From contig CM060064.1 in the NCBI GenBank assembly GCA_030533445.1, positions 45,565,787 to 45,629,786 of the forward strand: 64,000 nucleotides of DNA, in the 5' to 3' direction. Positions 12,651-24,304 of this stretch are shown here, piece after piece; position 1 is the first letter of the stretch; every line of letters starts with the position of its first letter. A model generated the notes under the pieces. It did no database searches. It saw only the letters and a list, made by a program, of their open reading frames with translations, and was not told the origin of the DNA. The position numbers and the translations under genes are program-made. Source of the stretch: Cyprinodon diabolis. Its lineage: Eukaryota; Chordata; Actinopteri; Cyprinodontiformes; Cyprinodontidae.

Positions 12651-13122
12651 GACCAAAACCCCATGAAAGGAAAGCACAGATAATGCAGATTAGTCGGGTA
12701 ATTCTACATTTTGAGAAGTCACAGACATTTGAGCAGCTGTGAAAACGGGGCACTTATTTCACTTGGTTAACTCAAGTGACAAAACTACGCACAGAGGTCA
12801 AAGGTCAAAACATCCTCAATATAAGCAGAATACAAATACACAAGCTCTAAAATCAGTCAACACCAAGAAAGCTTAATCTTCTAAGAAGACGCACCTGAGT
12901 GTCTGTTAAAATGTATTAATGAAAATAAAAGCAGAGAAGCTCAGGTGACTGTCAGTGAATAAACCCGGATATGTTAAAGTCTCCACCCAAATTGGAATAC
13001 GGTCTTTGGTTTCTACTGAAATCCCTCTGATTTTAGAAACACATCATCTTCAGAAAAGACCAATACAATCACAGTATTATATTGGTTCTTTCCTGATTAT
13101 ATAATAAAATATACATAAAATG

Positions 13123-13360
13123 AACTATCTCTATAGTTCTGCTGCTATAGGCTTAGACTGCTTGAGGACATAGGGACCCCTTTTTCATCATTCTGCTTCA
13201 TTCTATCTCTATTCTCCCACTCTGCAGAATCTGATAGTTCACTCTCTAAAGTTGTGCTTTTTCACATAGTAGCTATGATCTAGTGAACTGTAAAGTGCCT
13301 TGAGATGACATGTGTTGTGAATTTGCGCTATATAAACTGAATTGAATTCAATTGAAAATA
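13123..13360 (-). repeat. interspersed repeat family A (inverse)
   Basis: It contains the CTGCTATAGGCTTAGACTGC and TTGAGATGACATGTGTTGTG modules shared with other copies, ending in a TGAATTGAATTCAATTG tail. It lies about 300-500 bp upstream of the rapunzel 5' UTR exon. Confidence 0.7.
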
Positions 13361-13724
13361 ATAACACCAGAATATTTATTGTTCTGTAATGAACTCCAGA
13401 AAACCAGCAACAGATCAGGGTGTTGATGTTGAATTTATCAGAGAAACTGTTGGATTCTTGTTTAAAAATATGCAGCTTTTCTCCCATCCTGAATGTTGAG
13501 TCTCTCTAATGTTTAACAACTGCATCCATTAGCATGACATAAAACCAGTTGGACCCATAATGGCGTTACGTCACTCCTGAATTCCCTCAGCTCTGCTGAC
13601 TCAACCCTAACTGGTGACCAGCAGCTTAACCTGAATCTCACTCTGCTTTTTGTCTTTGCCAGTTTTTACAGTTCTGCTAGAAGACCAAGGAAGCAGAAGT
13701 CCAGCAAAACCTTTACAGAGCTGT

Positions 13725-13827
13725 AGGTACAGATAATGGAACCACTTTTAGCAACTCTTTACTCTCTGCTACTTTAAACATAAAGGTTTCCAGCATTGAA
13801 CAAACTGTTTACTGTCTCTATTCATAG
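13725..13827 (+). other. probable 5' UTR intron of the rapunzel-like gene
   Basis: A donor-like GTAGGTACAG at about 13721-13730 and an acceptor with a pyrimidine tract ending TTCATAG at about 13827 bracket roughly 100 bp just upstream of the start codon at 13857. A noncoding first exon followed by a single coding exon is a common arrangement for this family. The exact donor base is uncertain. Confidence 0.45.
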
Positions 13828-13856
13828 GAGCAGTTCGTAAGACCTACCAGGCAACG

Positions 13857-15032
13857 ATGGAAAACCAGTTACAGAAGCTCGTAGCGGAGAAGAAGGACAT
13901 GGTGGAGACCGTGATGGAAGTGTTCGAACAGGGAGCCGAAGTGGTGGCCAGCATCGCCGGGGACCTATTCCCCGTGTTTTCCATCGCCGCTCCGATTGTC
14001 AAGCTGGCTCTGGACAATGTGGAAAGCAAAGAGGCCGCCTTCATGAAGGAGCAGTTCCAGAAGGTCCGTGACCGCCTGGAGGTGGTCTCCGAGGAGCTTC
14101 AGCGGATCAACGATGAGATCAAGAGGAGCGGAGTGGATGCAGCATATTTCTCCGTGGAAGAAAACATCACCAACCAGTTCAGGAAGTACATGGACATCCT
14201 TAACGCCAAGCCTAAGTTCAGGGAGGTGAAGAAGAAGCTTTTCCTGGAACATTTTGCCAAAACCGGTGGTGACAAAAACCTGAACACCCTCTACAACGCC
14301 GTGATCGGAGACACTTTTTCTGGAGAGCCTATCCTGGAGATCATCCTGAACTACGAGGAGAAAAGCCGTCGGCCAATGGAGGACTTTTGTGCTCGGCTGA
14401 AGAAGCTCTTCTGCGTCGGGCTCATTGCACTTTTAGGGCACGCTGCTCTCAAAGGGTACGACGAAGACGAGGCTCTGCTCAAAGAGTGGGGGGAAAAGAT
14501 GAACACCGTCCAAGCTAAAATGAACGCCATTATTGAAGACTGCATCGTCAGCTTCCCTAAGCAAGCCGAACTGGATTCCCGACGACTGGTGAGGGACGAG
14601 GGGGGGCTAACCAACCAGGAGCTAGCTGACGCTATCATCGAGAAGTTGAGGAAGAAGTATGACTGGGTGAGTTGGTCTGTGCGCATCTTCAAATCTCCCT
14701 CAGGCCTGTTTGCCAGCAAGAAGGTAAACGACTGCCCGACCGGGAAGAGTCGCTTCCGAGTTCCCACATCAGACGAGAAACGTAACGTCTGGGTGTCGTA
14801 CAGCTCCTCGCCTGAGCCCGTGGATAAGAATCGCATCCAACAGCTGATCCAGAGTCAGAAGAAACTGGACGTGGTTTCCGTAGCCGAGTTACTGTTCGAG
14901 AACTTGCCCGGCGACTGTGTTGTCCACAGCGTGAAAAGCAGCAAAGATCTGGCCTGCTCCTGGAGCTTCAAGGATGAACTTCATTACTGGGAGGAGCACA
15001 AGAACTTTTATCTCTGTGTTCATTCAGCTTAA
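13857..15032 (+). CDS. rpz-like: rapunzel-like protein (complete, 391 codons)
   Basis: A single uninterrupted frame from ATG 13857 to TAA 15030-15032. The context AACGATGG has G at +4, and no earlier in-frame ATG extends the family start. The protein matches my memory of the teleost-restricted rapunzel family along its length. Residues 1-20 are charged, about 20-55 form a hydrophobic helix-like segment (EVVASIAGDLFPVFSIAAPI), and 60-95 are a heptad-rich amphipathic stretch. A Cys-containing hydrophobic stretch (FCVGLIALLGHAAL) lies near 185-200, and the C-terminus carries WSWSF-type aromatics ending CVHSA. In zebrafish, rapunzel mutations are linked to fin and bone overgrowth, but the biochemical role is unknown. 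AATAAA lies 8 bp after the stop. No paralogue sits beside it here, although the family is clustered in zebrafish. Family membership is solid; which paralogue it is cannot be decided. Confidence 0.93.
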   Translation: MENQLQKLVAEKKDMVETVMEVFEQGAEVVASIAGDLFPVFSIAAPIVKLALDNVESKEAAFMKEQFQKVRDRLEVVSEELQRINDEIKRSGVDAAYFSVEENITNQFRKYMDILNAKPKFREVKKKLFLEHFAKTGGDKNLNTLYNAVIGDTFSGEPILEIILNYEEKSRRPMEDFCARLKKLFCVGLIALLGHAALKGYDEDEALLKEWGEKMNTVQAKMNAIIEDCIVSFPKQAELDSRRLVRDEGGLTNQELADAIIEKLRKKYDWVSWSVRIFKSPSGLFASKKVNDCPTGKSRFRVPTSDEKRNVWVSYSSSPEPVDKNRIQQLIQSQKKLDVVSVAELLFENLPGDCVVHSVKSSKDLACSWSFKDELHYWEEHKNFYLCVHSA

Positions 15033-15039
15033 AGCTTGA

Positions 15040-15045
15040 AATAAA
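15040..15045 (+). promoter_or_regulatory. polyadenylation signal AATAAA of the rapunzel-like gene
   Basis: The hexamer begins 8 bp after the TAA stop and is followed by an A-run. This close spacing implies a very short 3' UTR unless a later signal is used. Confidence 0.5.
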
Positions 15046-15587
15046 AAAAAAGAAAGTCATTGATGTATTTTTCCTGTTTGCACATAGTAAAGCAATCTGC
15101 TGCCGCCACTTTCCTCTGGCTTTACCTTTGAGATATTTCACTTTCTGTGCCTTAAAATGTTTGGATGAAGGTTGAGTAAGTGTCTTCTTTTCTGCTGGAT
15201 TCAAACTGAGATTCTCTCATGAGGACATCAAGCTAACACCTGCTCAGATTAAGGCTATTCAGGAAGGAACTTTAGACATCAACGCCTGGTTCACAAGGCA
15301 GACGCCAAGATGCCCATTCTGGTTTCAATCTTCTCTCTCTGACAAACTTTGATTATTGCGATGGCCCCTAAGATAATATGAGGTATTCCTGCTCTGTGTG
15401 TGTGTGTTTGGAATGATCTGGGCTCTTTATAAAGACGTCAGCTTGGCTTCGACCCTAAACCAAGAATATCCTAGGCCCAGTGTTTGTGGGGCTCTCTGAG
15501 GGCAGGCGAGAACACAATCTGCTGAATATGACATGCAGCCAATCCAAAAAGGGTTCTTTTAAACGTAGGCTTTCCCTCGAGAGAATT

Positions 15588-15748
15588 TTTCCTGCAGGTT
15601 TTAAAGGTTTATATGCTTCTGCAAAGCTGATTTTCACTGATTGCTGATTAACAAGCTTTTGCTGAACTGCAATCATCAGAATCAGCTGTGCTAAAGCAGG
15701 GAAACCTGTAGGACAGCGGCCCTCGAGGACCGACTTGGGGGATGCCTT
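15588..15748 (-). repeat. truncated copy of the hAT-type palindromic MITE
   Basis: It shares CTGCAGGTTTTAAAGGTTT and GACAGCGGCCCTCGAGGACC with the intact element at 16233-16447, but it lacks the outer left terminus. It ends near GGATGCC at 15740-15747. Confidence 0.6.
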
Positions 15749-16232
15749 TTTTAAAAGTAAAATAAAAAACGTACCAGTTTAGAGAGAGTACTGCCTTTCC
15801 TTCTCTATTAAAATTCCTCCACAAAGAACGTCAATTACTTCTTCGTCCTCGACGGCCATGTTTTATTCCAAACTCACGTTTGATCTGGAGAGGTTTTGTA
15901 AGGTTCCCCGTTTAACATCTCAATGATCTCAAGATAAGTATCTATCGAAGTGCGCTGTACTAGCCGTGTGGCTGTACACCTCACCGTAGGACCAGACATG
16001 TTAAATCTACAGGTTTTTATCCTCGTTTTTGGAAAATTACCCGACTGATTATAAATGTTGCCTTGGGAAGCAGGCATGACACAAACAGAGATTTCCCCCC
16101 AGTCCAAGCAACAAGCTGTGCTAACCTCTCATCATAGTAGAGATTTATACGTGGGTGTTCTTCTTTCAACTAGCTTTGTTTATGTAAATAAAACAGTAGA
16201 AATTAATAATTTTTCTCCGTTAACATCTATAT

Positions 16233-16447
16233 CAGGCATCCCCACCTTGGGATGGACCAAGTTGGTCCTCGAGGGCCGCTGTCCTGCAGGTTTTAGAGGT
16301 TTCTCTGCTTTAGCACAGCTGATTCTGATGATTGCAGTTCAGCAAAAGCCTTCTAATCACCTATCAATGTAAATCAGCTGTGCTGGAGCAGAGAAACCTC
16401 TAAAACCTGCAGGACAGCGGCCCTCAGACCGACTTTGAGGATGCCTG
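16233..16447. mobile_element. palindromic hAT-type MITE
   Basis: It starts CAGGCATCC and ends GGATGCCTG, and its two arms are near-complete inverse copies over roughly 100 bp each, so the element could fold into one long hairpin. The flanking 8-mers ATCTATAT (16225-16232) and GTCTACAT (16448-16455) match at 6 of 8 positions. That is consistent with an aged 8-bp hAT target duplication. No coding capacity. Confidence 0.8.
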
Positions 16448-16455
16448 GTCTACAT

Positions 16456-18090
16456 GATCTGTTTTATTCAGCAGAAGAATCGATCAGAAAGGCTTAACGG
16501 CTCCAACTACCTCCTACTGCTCAGCAATGGGACAGCTCCATGCTACTCAACGCTCTGTTTAGCCATTATATTAACATAATTATACATTTTTTGTTATAGT
16601 TTTGAAAGATAAAATCACCTCTTTTCATAGACTTACTGTTATTTATTTGCAGTCTTTAGCTTTACTCACCATGACGTCCTAAAAAAAAAAAAATGAATTT
16701 AAAGACAATTTCAGAAGGATTGTTTATGTAAACCTCCAGGTTATAATTAATTAAAACAACATATTTTTCCTCCTTCCTGTTTTTAGAACAAATTCCTGAG
16801 AGAAAACCTCTGATATGAGCTTTATAAACACACAAAGCAGAGCTTTGTTCAATTGTAGAGGGATCTAATGTTTCAAGCAGAGTTTATGGTGATTAAGGAG
16901 AGAAAATGATTACGGGTTCTTATATCGCTGATAATGCTAAAGTCAACTTAAATTCGCCGTTTATACCAAAGCGGCAGGAAAAAAAACTGACGCTTAGATT
17001 TTAATTTGGGTTCATTTTTGGCCTTAAGAGGAGAAGCATCACCTCTTGCCTCTTCAGTTCACATGAAGCCTTAATCAGCACCGATGACCCTGCTGCAGCT
17101 TCTATTACCGTCAGCGTGACGCGGAGCAGCTGGAGGCCTTTTCTTGCTAAAACGTCCTGTTTGATTAGTTCGGCTGAATGTAAACTCTGTAGGATTTAGT
17201 TGAGCGTTTGATCACACTACCTGTTCACGCTACCGATGAGAATCTTTTTTCAAATTCAAAGTATCCCATTTAAAATAAACCTTAATGTATTAAAATTCCT
17301 CTTATTGGTCGGATGTTATGTTGAATTTTCTGATTATTAGCTGTAAGAGGGGGAACTATTATATGCAACAGAAATAAAGAGATGAATAAAAATGTTTTCT
17401 ACTTGGTGAAATAAGTTACTGATACAATTTAAAATTAAATTTATATTCTTATTGATTGATTTTGTTATGAGTCAAATATTTAGATTGGTTGTGGGATTTC
17501 CATTTCTCTGTCACCTTCACGTTTCTTCATTTCTACTATAACAAAGTCAATGAAATAAATGTATTTTTGCAAACATCTATTACATTACTATTGTCTTTCC
17601 GTATCGGGGGGGTTTTAAACTTTTTTATTGCACTGGTTTTCTGTAAGTAGAAAATAAATATTTCAAATAAAAGCAACTTGTTTGTAATCCTGATTCAGTG
17701 ATAAGTCACATTTGCTTTAGTGCTGAAACTATTGATCAGATTTATCAATTGTTGAAATAATGGTCATATAATTTTTTATTTGATTAATCGTTAACTGGAG
17801 AATAGAGACTGTAAAGCATGCCTTTAGCAGACAGAGCGACCCAATTAGAGCAGTAACTGTAAAATAAAATATTCAAAATATTTTAAATTTAAGATGTTTT
17901 TGGTCCATCAATATGCTCCATTAAGAACTCTAGAATATAAGTTAGTTTCACCTAGTTGAATTTTGTAAAAAGCATTTTTTTAAGGATGCTTTGGCTTTTC
18001 GAAGTTTTAGTCGGAAAACTAATGGACAGATCCAACGATTTGCAAAATGAATCGTTATTTTCAGCCCTAATTTGCTTCTTTTTTTAGACG
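16456..18090. other. intergenic DNA, nothing recognised
   Basis: AT-rich DNA with an A-run near 16681-16693. I saw no gene or element boundary. Confidence 0.45.
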
Positions 18091-18091
18091 A

Positions 18092-18360
18092 TTAGATTCA
18101 ACTCTATTGTCATTACACATGTACAGGTACAAGGCAACGAAATGCAGTTTAGGTCTAACCAGAAGTGCAATAGCAGCAAGTGCAGGATAAATAATGGTTC
18201 CATAAATACAGGAAATGTATAATATACAGATGGATATTACTATAAAAAAAATGGTTTTAACAGTTATGTACAATAGCATAATATACAGATGGGTTTTAAT
18301 CTAAATTAAAGTGCAGTGGAAGGTAATTGCATATTACAGTTAAAGTATGTTATGGCAGAT
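18092..18360 (+). repeat. interspersed repeat family B
   Basis: It shares the CTATTGTCATTACAC, CAAGGCAACGAAATGCAG and CAGAAGTGCAATA-type blocks with 6404-6760. There is no conserved frame. Confidence 0.6.
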
Positions 18361-18534
18361 GTAAATGTAAACAATTGGTGTTGTGAATCAACAGTCGGCA
18401 GTGCGACTTAGTCATGTTTTTACACAAACTTTAGCTTTAGGTTAATTTCTTTCGTAAAAGTCATGTTTCATTGCCAAGTTTCATTTTTTTTAAATATTCT
18501 TTCATCACTGAACACAGCAAAAGGTGTAGAATTC

Positions 18535-19205
18535 AATTCAGTTTATAACTGAACCAATTCACAACATGCGTCATCTCAAGGCACTTTACAATTCAATTAG
18601 ATCATACAGTCATTGGTTGAAAGTTTTCTTTGTAAAACCAGTTGATTGCATCGATTAAATGACTTACTATATTATTTATTTGCGTAAAAGTCACGATCCT
18701 ACGACGGATTATTTTTTTTTCCAGAATAAAGTCGTAAAATACCGAGAATCCAGTCAGATTGATTCAAAGTTTTTTATCTAATGAAAACCTGCTGATTGCA
18801 TCGACTCATTGACTCTTCAGCAATCCCTCACATTAAGCATGCTTGTAGCGACAGTGGAGAGGAAAAACTCCCTTTGAACAGGAAGAAACCTCCAGCAGAA
18901 CCAGGCTCAGGATGAGCGGCCATCTGCTGAGGCCGACTGGGGTTCAAGGAGACAGAAGCAGAGATATAAAAAGCAGCTGTAAAAGGCGGCCCCGTCCAGG
19001 AAACACACAGCCAGGCAGACGAGCTCCGAGCCAGCTCCCATATCAGAGGATGAAGAGAGCACATCCAGTTAGTCACAGTCAGAGAAACAGGACTACACTG
19101 AAAAACAGGACAATCTCCAACATCTAGAAACAAAGGTGCTGATGGCAGCAGCACAGCTGATGTTTCTCTCCAGGATGGAGTCACAGCCAAACAGGAACAG
19201 ACCAG
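18535..19205 (+). repeat. interspersed repeat family A (split copy)
   Basis: The first module (18535-18660) and the main body (about 18745-19205) are separated by about 85 bp. Part of that spacer (18669-18745) matches DNA just upstream of the copy at 3483 (CGTAAAAGTCACGATCCTACG at about 3343 and 18684). So repeat and flank were duplicated together here. Confidence 0.65.
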
Positions 19206-19209
19206 ATGG

Positions 19210-20020
19210 AGCTACTAGAAGGCCAGGATGAAAACCAAACTGCTCCTCCTGAAGCCCGAAGCTACTAAAATTAGTACTATATTTGACTGACTGCTATGTG
19301 GATTTATTAACCTCATCCATGTATGATTTAATGAAGCTGCTGGGGAAATGACGGCCAGATAGACGTTTGGTTTGTGAGCCTCCATCCCTGATCTATAGGT
19401 GGTTCCGTTTCAGTGAGGTTTACTGAAGTATTTAACACCCACCTCTTTGGAGCACAAATCTTTCAGGATGGGAGAAAAAAAAAAGGATTCAGTGGTTTTC
19501 TAGTTTGGAAACACCCACAGAGGGCTATAATCATGCAGTTGTGGCTTTTCTATATTCGGCATACAGACACTCATGTCTCTGCAGTTTACTACAGCAGCAG
19601 CTCAGCTAAGATGAACAAGTGAACCGAAAGGATGTAAAATATTCTCTGTTGTTGAAACTGAGCTTCACATGAACATTTTGCCATATGTCTCTGGACAGCA
19701 AACGTAAAGAATCATTAAGAAAGTGAATGATTTCTTTCTGTCATCTAGTCATTTTCTCTGCTCTTAGATATTTGAGGATCAAACAAATATTCACACCAGC
19801 GATGCAGTGAAGGCCGGTTCTTCCAAAATCAAAACCAGACCGTCCAAGAGCCAAATCTGTAGAATCGGTCTTATATTTTGGGACACTGAGTTAAAAAAAA
19901 AGGGAAACTGTTCAACTAAAACTGAAATGTAATCATGATATTAAACTAATAATAAACTATTAAATGCAACCACAGATTGTTAAAGAACCTTTTAATTAAA
20001 TTGATTAGTTGACATTGCAT
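19210..20020. other. intergenic DNA, nothing recognised
   Basis: No coding, RNA or clear mobile-element signal was seen. Confidence 0.4.
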
Positions 20021-20029
20021 GTTCCAGAT

Positions 20030-20568
20030 TAACCTGACTCCGCCAGATGGATTTGCTCCGCATATCCATCTGGAAACCTTCCGTTGAAGTAATTTTGGGA
20101 AGGGGCGAAAATACTGGTTAGCTGATTGGCCTATGTTGGTGATAGACGGGCCAAATAAACCAATCAGATCAACGAAGCATATGACGTAACAGAGCGACGA
20201 CGAAAACACAACCACAAGATCAAACTCTTGCCGAAACCAGTCGGGAGAAGAGCAAAAACATCTTTTCCTCTGAGAAAAGCCTCCAGAGCAGTGTTTTGCT
20301 CTTCTTTCAGTGAAGAAATACTCTGTAATTCCGATAAAACTTGCTCGATAGCCACGCTAACGCTAGTTTCATCGGCTGAAGCCGCCATGTTCTTTAGACT
20401 GAACTGTCGCGCTTCTCGTTGCGTCACACCTCAACCCGCCTCAAAGCCAACGCTGATTGGACGTTCGTTTGGTGAACGGCTCCAAAGTTTCTTCAACGGA
20501 GAGTCTCCAGACTTATCTGCGAGTGAAACCTTGAAAGCTCGTGAGATCAGGATGGTCTCACGAGGCTA
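20030..20568 (-). mobile_element. 539-bp DNA element carrying a RecQ-like helicase fragment
   Basis: It is flanked by an exact 9-bp direct repeat, GTTCCAGAT, at 20021-20029 and 20569-20577, a strong target-site-duplication signature. Short termini TAACCT (left) and AGGCTA (right) are near inverses. Longer subterminal inverted blocks (TCTGGAAACCTTCCGTTGAAG on the left and the related inverse near 20490-20510) reinforce this. Inside, on the minus strand, is the start of a RecQ-type helicase frame. The superfamily is not assigned: a 9-bp duplication would fit Mutator-like elements and an 8-bp reading would fit hAT-like ones. Confidence 0.75.
20164..20427 (-). pseudogene. N-terminal fragment of a RecQ-like ATP-dependent DNA helicase
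   Basis: The minus-strand frame contains ALLPTGFGKSLI, a helicase motif I (Walker A, GxGKS), preceded by the Q-motif-like LKEEQNTALEAFLRGKDVF. The order Q motif, then GKDVFALLPTGFGKS, is that of RecQ helicases. Right after motif I the frame leaves the family pattern and stops within about 20 residues, so motifs II-VI are absent. It therefore cannot be a working helicase. It lies wholly inside the 539-bp element, so it looks like captured helicase coding sequence kept in a deletion derivative. Confidence 0.75.
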
Positions 20569-20577
20569 GTTCCAGAT

Positions 20578-20932
20578 CCCCAGAGGCAGTGTTAATGTTC
20601 ATGGATCCGGCCTTAAAGGCCTCCGCCTCTGACTCTTCCCCAACCATCTCTGTACCAGTCTCTAATGGGGAAACCATGAAGGGTGGGCTCACACACTGGG
20701 GGTGGCTTCGCATCAATCCTTCAATCTGTGCCCGGTCCTGCAAGGAAGAACCGACCACCAAACGCTCATCTACAAACCACACCCGGGGGAGGACGCTATC
20801 AAACATGAGGCCTGGCTAACAGGTGGGGTCACAGAAATCCCTCCCACCACCACCAGGATAAGGTGGCAGCTAAAGGAGAGGAAAGTGCTCAGCTTCAGGG
20901 GGTGGATGAGATCAGCCCTGAGTACCTTAAAG
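20578..20932 (+). mobile_element. LINE-like relic, left part (interrupted by a hAT element)
   Basis: The last bases before the hAT insertion (about 20902-20932) encode VDEISPEYLKA. This continues on the far side of the insertion as LEVAAVLADTPLQ. That pattern matches the segment just upstream of the reverse-transcriptase core in a common fish LINE. The earlier part of the interval is too decayed to assign with confidence. Confidence 0.4.
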
Positions 20933-21471
20933 CAGCGGTCAACAACCTTTTTTGCGCCACGGACCGGTTATATGTCAAACAATATTTTCACGGACCGGCC
21001 TTTAAAGTGTGGGGGGTAAATACGATCATATAAAAACGATCCGACTGGCATAAAATCAACAGCATGAAAATAATTGTGTTGAATTAGTGGGAGCCCTGAG
21101 CTTGTTTCTCCGAAATAAGTCGGTCCCATCTAGGCGTAATCACAGACAATGACACACGAAGTGTGCTCCTGATGTCCAGTCTGCTCAGTAGCTTTTTTTT
21201 GGTCGCTGTAACCGCAGAAAATCCCGCTTCACAAAGATAGGATGTTATAGACAGGATGTATCTTGACCTGAATTAACCTGTGTCAAGAGGCACAGACTGA
21301 TGTAATTGGAGAGAATACCTCAATTTTTTTATTTTTTTCAAAATAAAACATCACTCAGACTCTGATCATGGATAAATTATATATATATATTTTTTTTTTT
21401 TTCTGTGTGGCCCAGTACCAAATGACCGACGGACCGGTACTGGTCTGCGGCCCGGTGACTGGGGACCGCTG
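20933..21471. mobile_element. hAT-type nonautonomous element with 8-bp target duplication
   Basis: It begins CAGCGGTC and ends GACCGCTG, with further mirrored ACGGACCGG blocks near each end. The flanking 8-mers are CCTTAAAG (20925-20932) and CCTTAGAG (21472-21479), a 7 of 8 match and a clear hAT-style duplication. No transposase frame is present. Confidence 0.85.
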
Positions 21472-21514
21472 CCTTAGAGCACTGGAGGTCGCAGCTGTCT
21501 TGGCTGACACGCCT

Positions 21515-21544
21515 CTTCAGTATCACATTGAAGTGATACTGAAG
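21515..21544. repeat. perfect 12-bp hairpin
   Basis: CTTCAGTATCAC (21515-21526) and its exact inverse (21533-21544) flank a 6-base loop. It lies at the end of the LINE-like relic. Confidence 0.8.
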
Positions 21545-22601
21545 ATTTGATTTGTCATTTTGTTTACACAAGTGTCAAACGAAAGAAATTGTGTTTGGAA
21601 CAGCTCTCTGGACAATTTCATCTTTTTCAAAAGTGCAGCCTTGAAAATTGTTAAAATAATCTAAAGAAACACATGCATATGTTTTGTAGCTTACCTTTGA
21701 TTATTTGCTCCACCAGATACTGTCTATTTCTAAGAGCAGGAGGCCTGGTGGTGGGAAGGACACTGGTACATCTCAGCTACAGACGGTTTCACACAACTCT
21801 TTGTCCAAAATCCTGAACCATCCCTTGTGAACTGTTCTGTTTGCCAGATCTTTTGTGTTATTATTTAATGAAACTTTACAACAATCTATAGTTTAAGAAT
21901 CATTATGTTTTTTTCCTCCTTTATATCTCACAGCTTATTATATCTTAATAATGACGAAAACCATTTGATCCTCACTTAGGCCAAATTTTTGAACTGGATT
22001 TCAGTCCTTTTGTTTCCATTTTCCAGCAGCCGCAGATAGTCTACAGTTTCTTTAAGCCTAGAAGTTTTCATGGGGAGGAAATAGTTCATGTTTGTACATG
22101 GGAAAAATCACTTAGTCTGTGGTTGAAATGTCAGCCATAGCCATAGCCCTGCTGCAATATGGATGTTTTGCTTGAGAATTTGACCCATAGGCAAAAATGC
22201 CATGAAAAACTTCCCCTATTGTCATCAAAAAAAACAGATAAAACATGAACTTTATTGTTTCCACATTAGACAATAACAGCTGTAGATTTCTAATTTAATC
22301 TAAAAAAATAAAAAAAAAAACCTGCTGTTTGAATGCCTGTCTTTCAGTTGCATGCTGGGAGAGATGGTCCAGCTCTTACTGAAACTGTTCAGAGATGCTC
22401 CTCTGATTTCCTCTGCCAAGTTTTCACTGCCTCCTCAGCAGTTCTTCAAGAAAGGCTTACTTAGACTGAAATGTAAGATACCTATAAATATTGAAAGAAC
22501 TCTGGGCTAAATTGTTGCAGAGGAAGCACCTATAAAACCCCCCATCGTTTAATTAAAATAAAATAACCCACAAGTAAAGCTTAACCCTAACCTCCATACT
22601 A

Positions 22602-22649
22602 CCCCCCCCCCCCCCCCCCCCCCCCCCCCCACGCACACACACACACACA
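22602..22649. repeat. poly-C tract followed by CA repeat
   Basis: 29 consecutive C residues (22602-22630), then a short ACGCACACAC run to about 22649. Such tracts are prone to length error in assemblies. Confidence 0.9.
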
Positions 22650-23114
22650 AAGTACCAGAGTAGAGACAAAAGGAAGTAGTTAAGGTATATTTTACACCTA
22701 ACTCATTGGTGCTTTATGAGATAATGGATTTATCACAGCTGATGAAGGAGAATTAGCATCACAGATAAAAGGATATGTTCTATAGATGAGTTGCTAGTAC
22801 TTAAGAAATACTCTTTTATTAATCTCTGGGAAAAAAAATAGCTTGTTAAATGAAATAACGCCATGAAGATTCATGCAATCAAACCACCTGCAAATCATCA
22901 AATTCGTCAAATTAGATGATTTGCAGGTTGGATTGATTCTGCTTGTTTTGGCTTAATGTGCGATTTAAATATTCGTGTGGTTATGGTCAGGAAAACGTTG
23001 AAAACTAACTGTAAAAACTGCTGTATTAGTAGATAACAGAGATTCATTTAAAAAACGTGCTTAACTCTAGCAGCGGATTTAGCTTCAGTTACTCATGTGA
23101 AGCTATTTAATTTT

Positions 23115-23245
23115 TCAATTCATCCATCCATCCATTTTCCATCACGCTTATCCCTGCTGCGGTCACGAGGGGTGATGGTACCAGCTGATTGCATCGACTC
23201 ATTGACTCTTCAGCAATCCCTCATACTAAGCATGATTCAGCCTGA
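23115..23245 (+). repeat. LINE 3' tail joined to a family A fragment
   Basis: CATCCATCCATCCATTTTCC followed by a CGCTTATCCCTGCTGCGGTC block is a widespread fish LINE 3' end. At about 23181 it abuts a short family A segment (GATTGCATCGACTCATTGAC). Confidence 0.55.
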
Positions 23246-23249
23246 TCCT

Positions 23250-24300
23250 GGAGAGGGCTGCTGCTAAAGGCCGCTCTCTATCCACGCCCAGGTGGGTATA
23301 AGAGGTTGCTGACCCGTGACTGCTGAATAGACGAAGTGATGGTTTTAATCAAGACAGAATTACTTTTCCATGAACATTATTTGGCCAAACAGCCCTGCAT
23401 TGAGACCGGTCCCATCAGGTGACCTCAGGAACGCAGAAAAACATCTCGTGTCAGCGGAACGATTCGCACTCCTTGCAGGAAGGCACTAAACTACCAGCCT
23501 TCACCTCAGTGTAACCCTCCATCATTCTAAACCAAATAAGCAATATATTTTGATTTTAAAAGTTTAAAGTTTAAGTCAGGTGATAAATGGCATATGGTGA
23601 GTGGGAGGGGCAAAGATTATCTTATCATCTTAAAGGATTTGGAACAAGTATGTTTGTCATGTGAAACCTGAATCGGTCTGTTGATTTGACACAAAATAAG
23701 CAAATCCCCAAACAATGAAAGTTTTATTCTTTGTTCTAATCTTTAAACTACCTTTAAGGGTGTTCTTTTTGTTCATCCAATGCAGCCTCCTTCCAAGTCC
23801 TTTTTAAACCGTCAAACATTGATGACTGAGAAGGGATTGGCTTTACCTACCAGTAGGCGTAGCTCAAGGCTTGTCTTTTCATAGAGAAGCAATAAAAAAA
23901 AAAAGAATCCTTCATGGATACAGTCAAAAAATTATCAATTTCAACTTTACTCGTAGTCTTTTTCATTTGAAACACGCATACAAATGTTTGATTGCTATTC
24001 TATGTTTGCATTCTTCTGTTTTATCACTAAGTAAACCAACTATTCAAGAGTTTCCAGTGTTATTTTGGACAATTCCTCATGCAGGCATGCCCTTAGAGTC
24101 GATGTAAAGTCTTTTTTTTTACTTTCCTTGGTGACAGGTCAGGGCTGCACCCAGACTGGGCAGACCAACTCTTGTAAACCTCGCCTTTGGAAACTCTTCA
24201 GATTGTGTGTTTTTTATTGGAGGACAATACATGGAGATTTCTGGAAGAAACTACATCTGAAGACAGCATATGTTGCTCTAAATTTATGTTTAGAGCAACA
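23250..24300. other. intergenic DNA, nothing recognised
   Basis: No supported gene. Short frames at 23871-24107 and 24065-24451 have no recognisable domain, and the latter runs into a family A repeat. Confidence 0.4.
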
Positions 24301-24304
24301 TAAA

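Noticed and set aside
14351..14836. 161-codon minus-strand frame
   Set aside because: It is the antisense shadow of the rapunzel-like coding exon.
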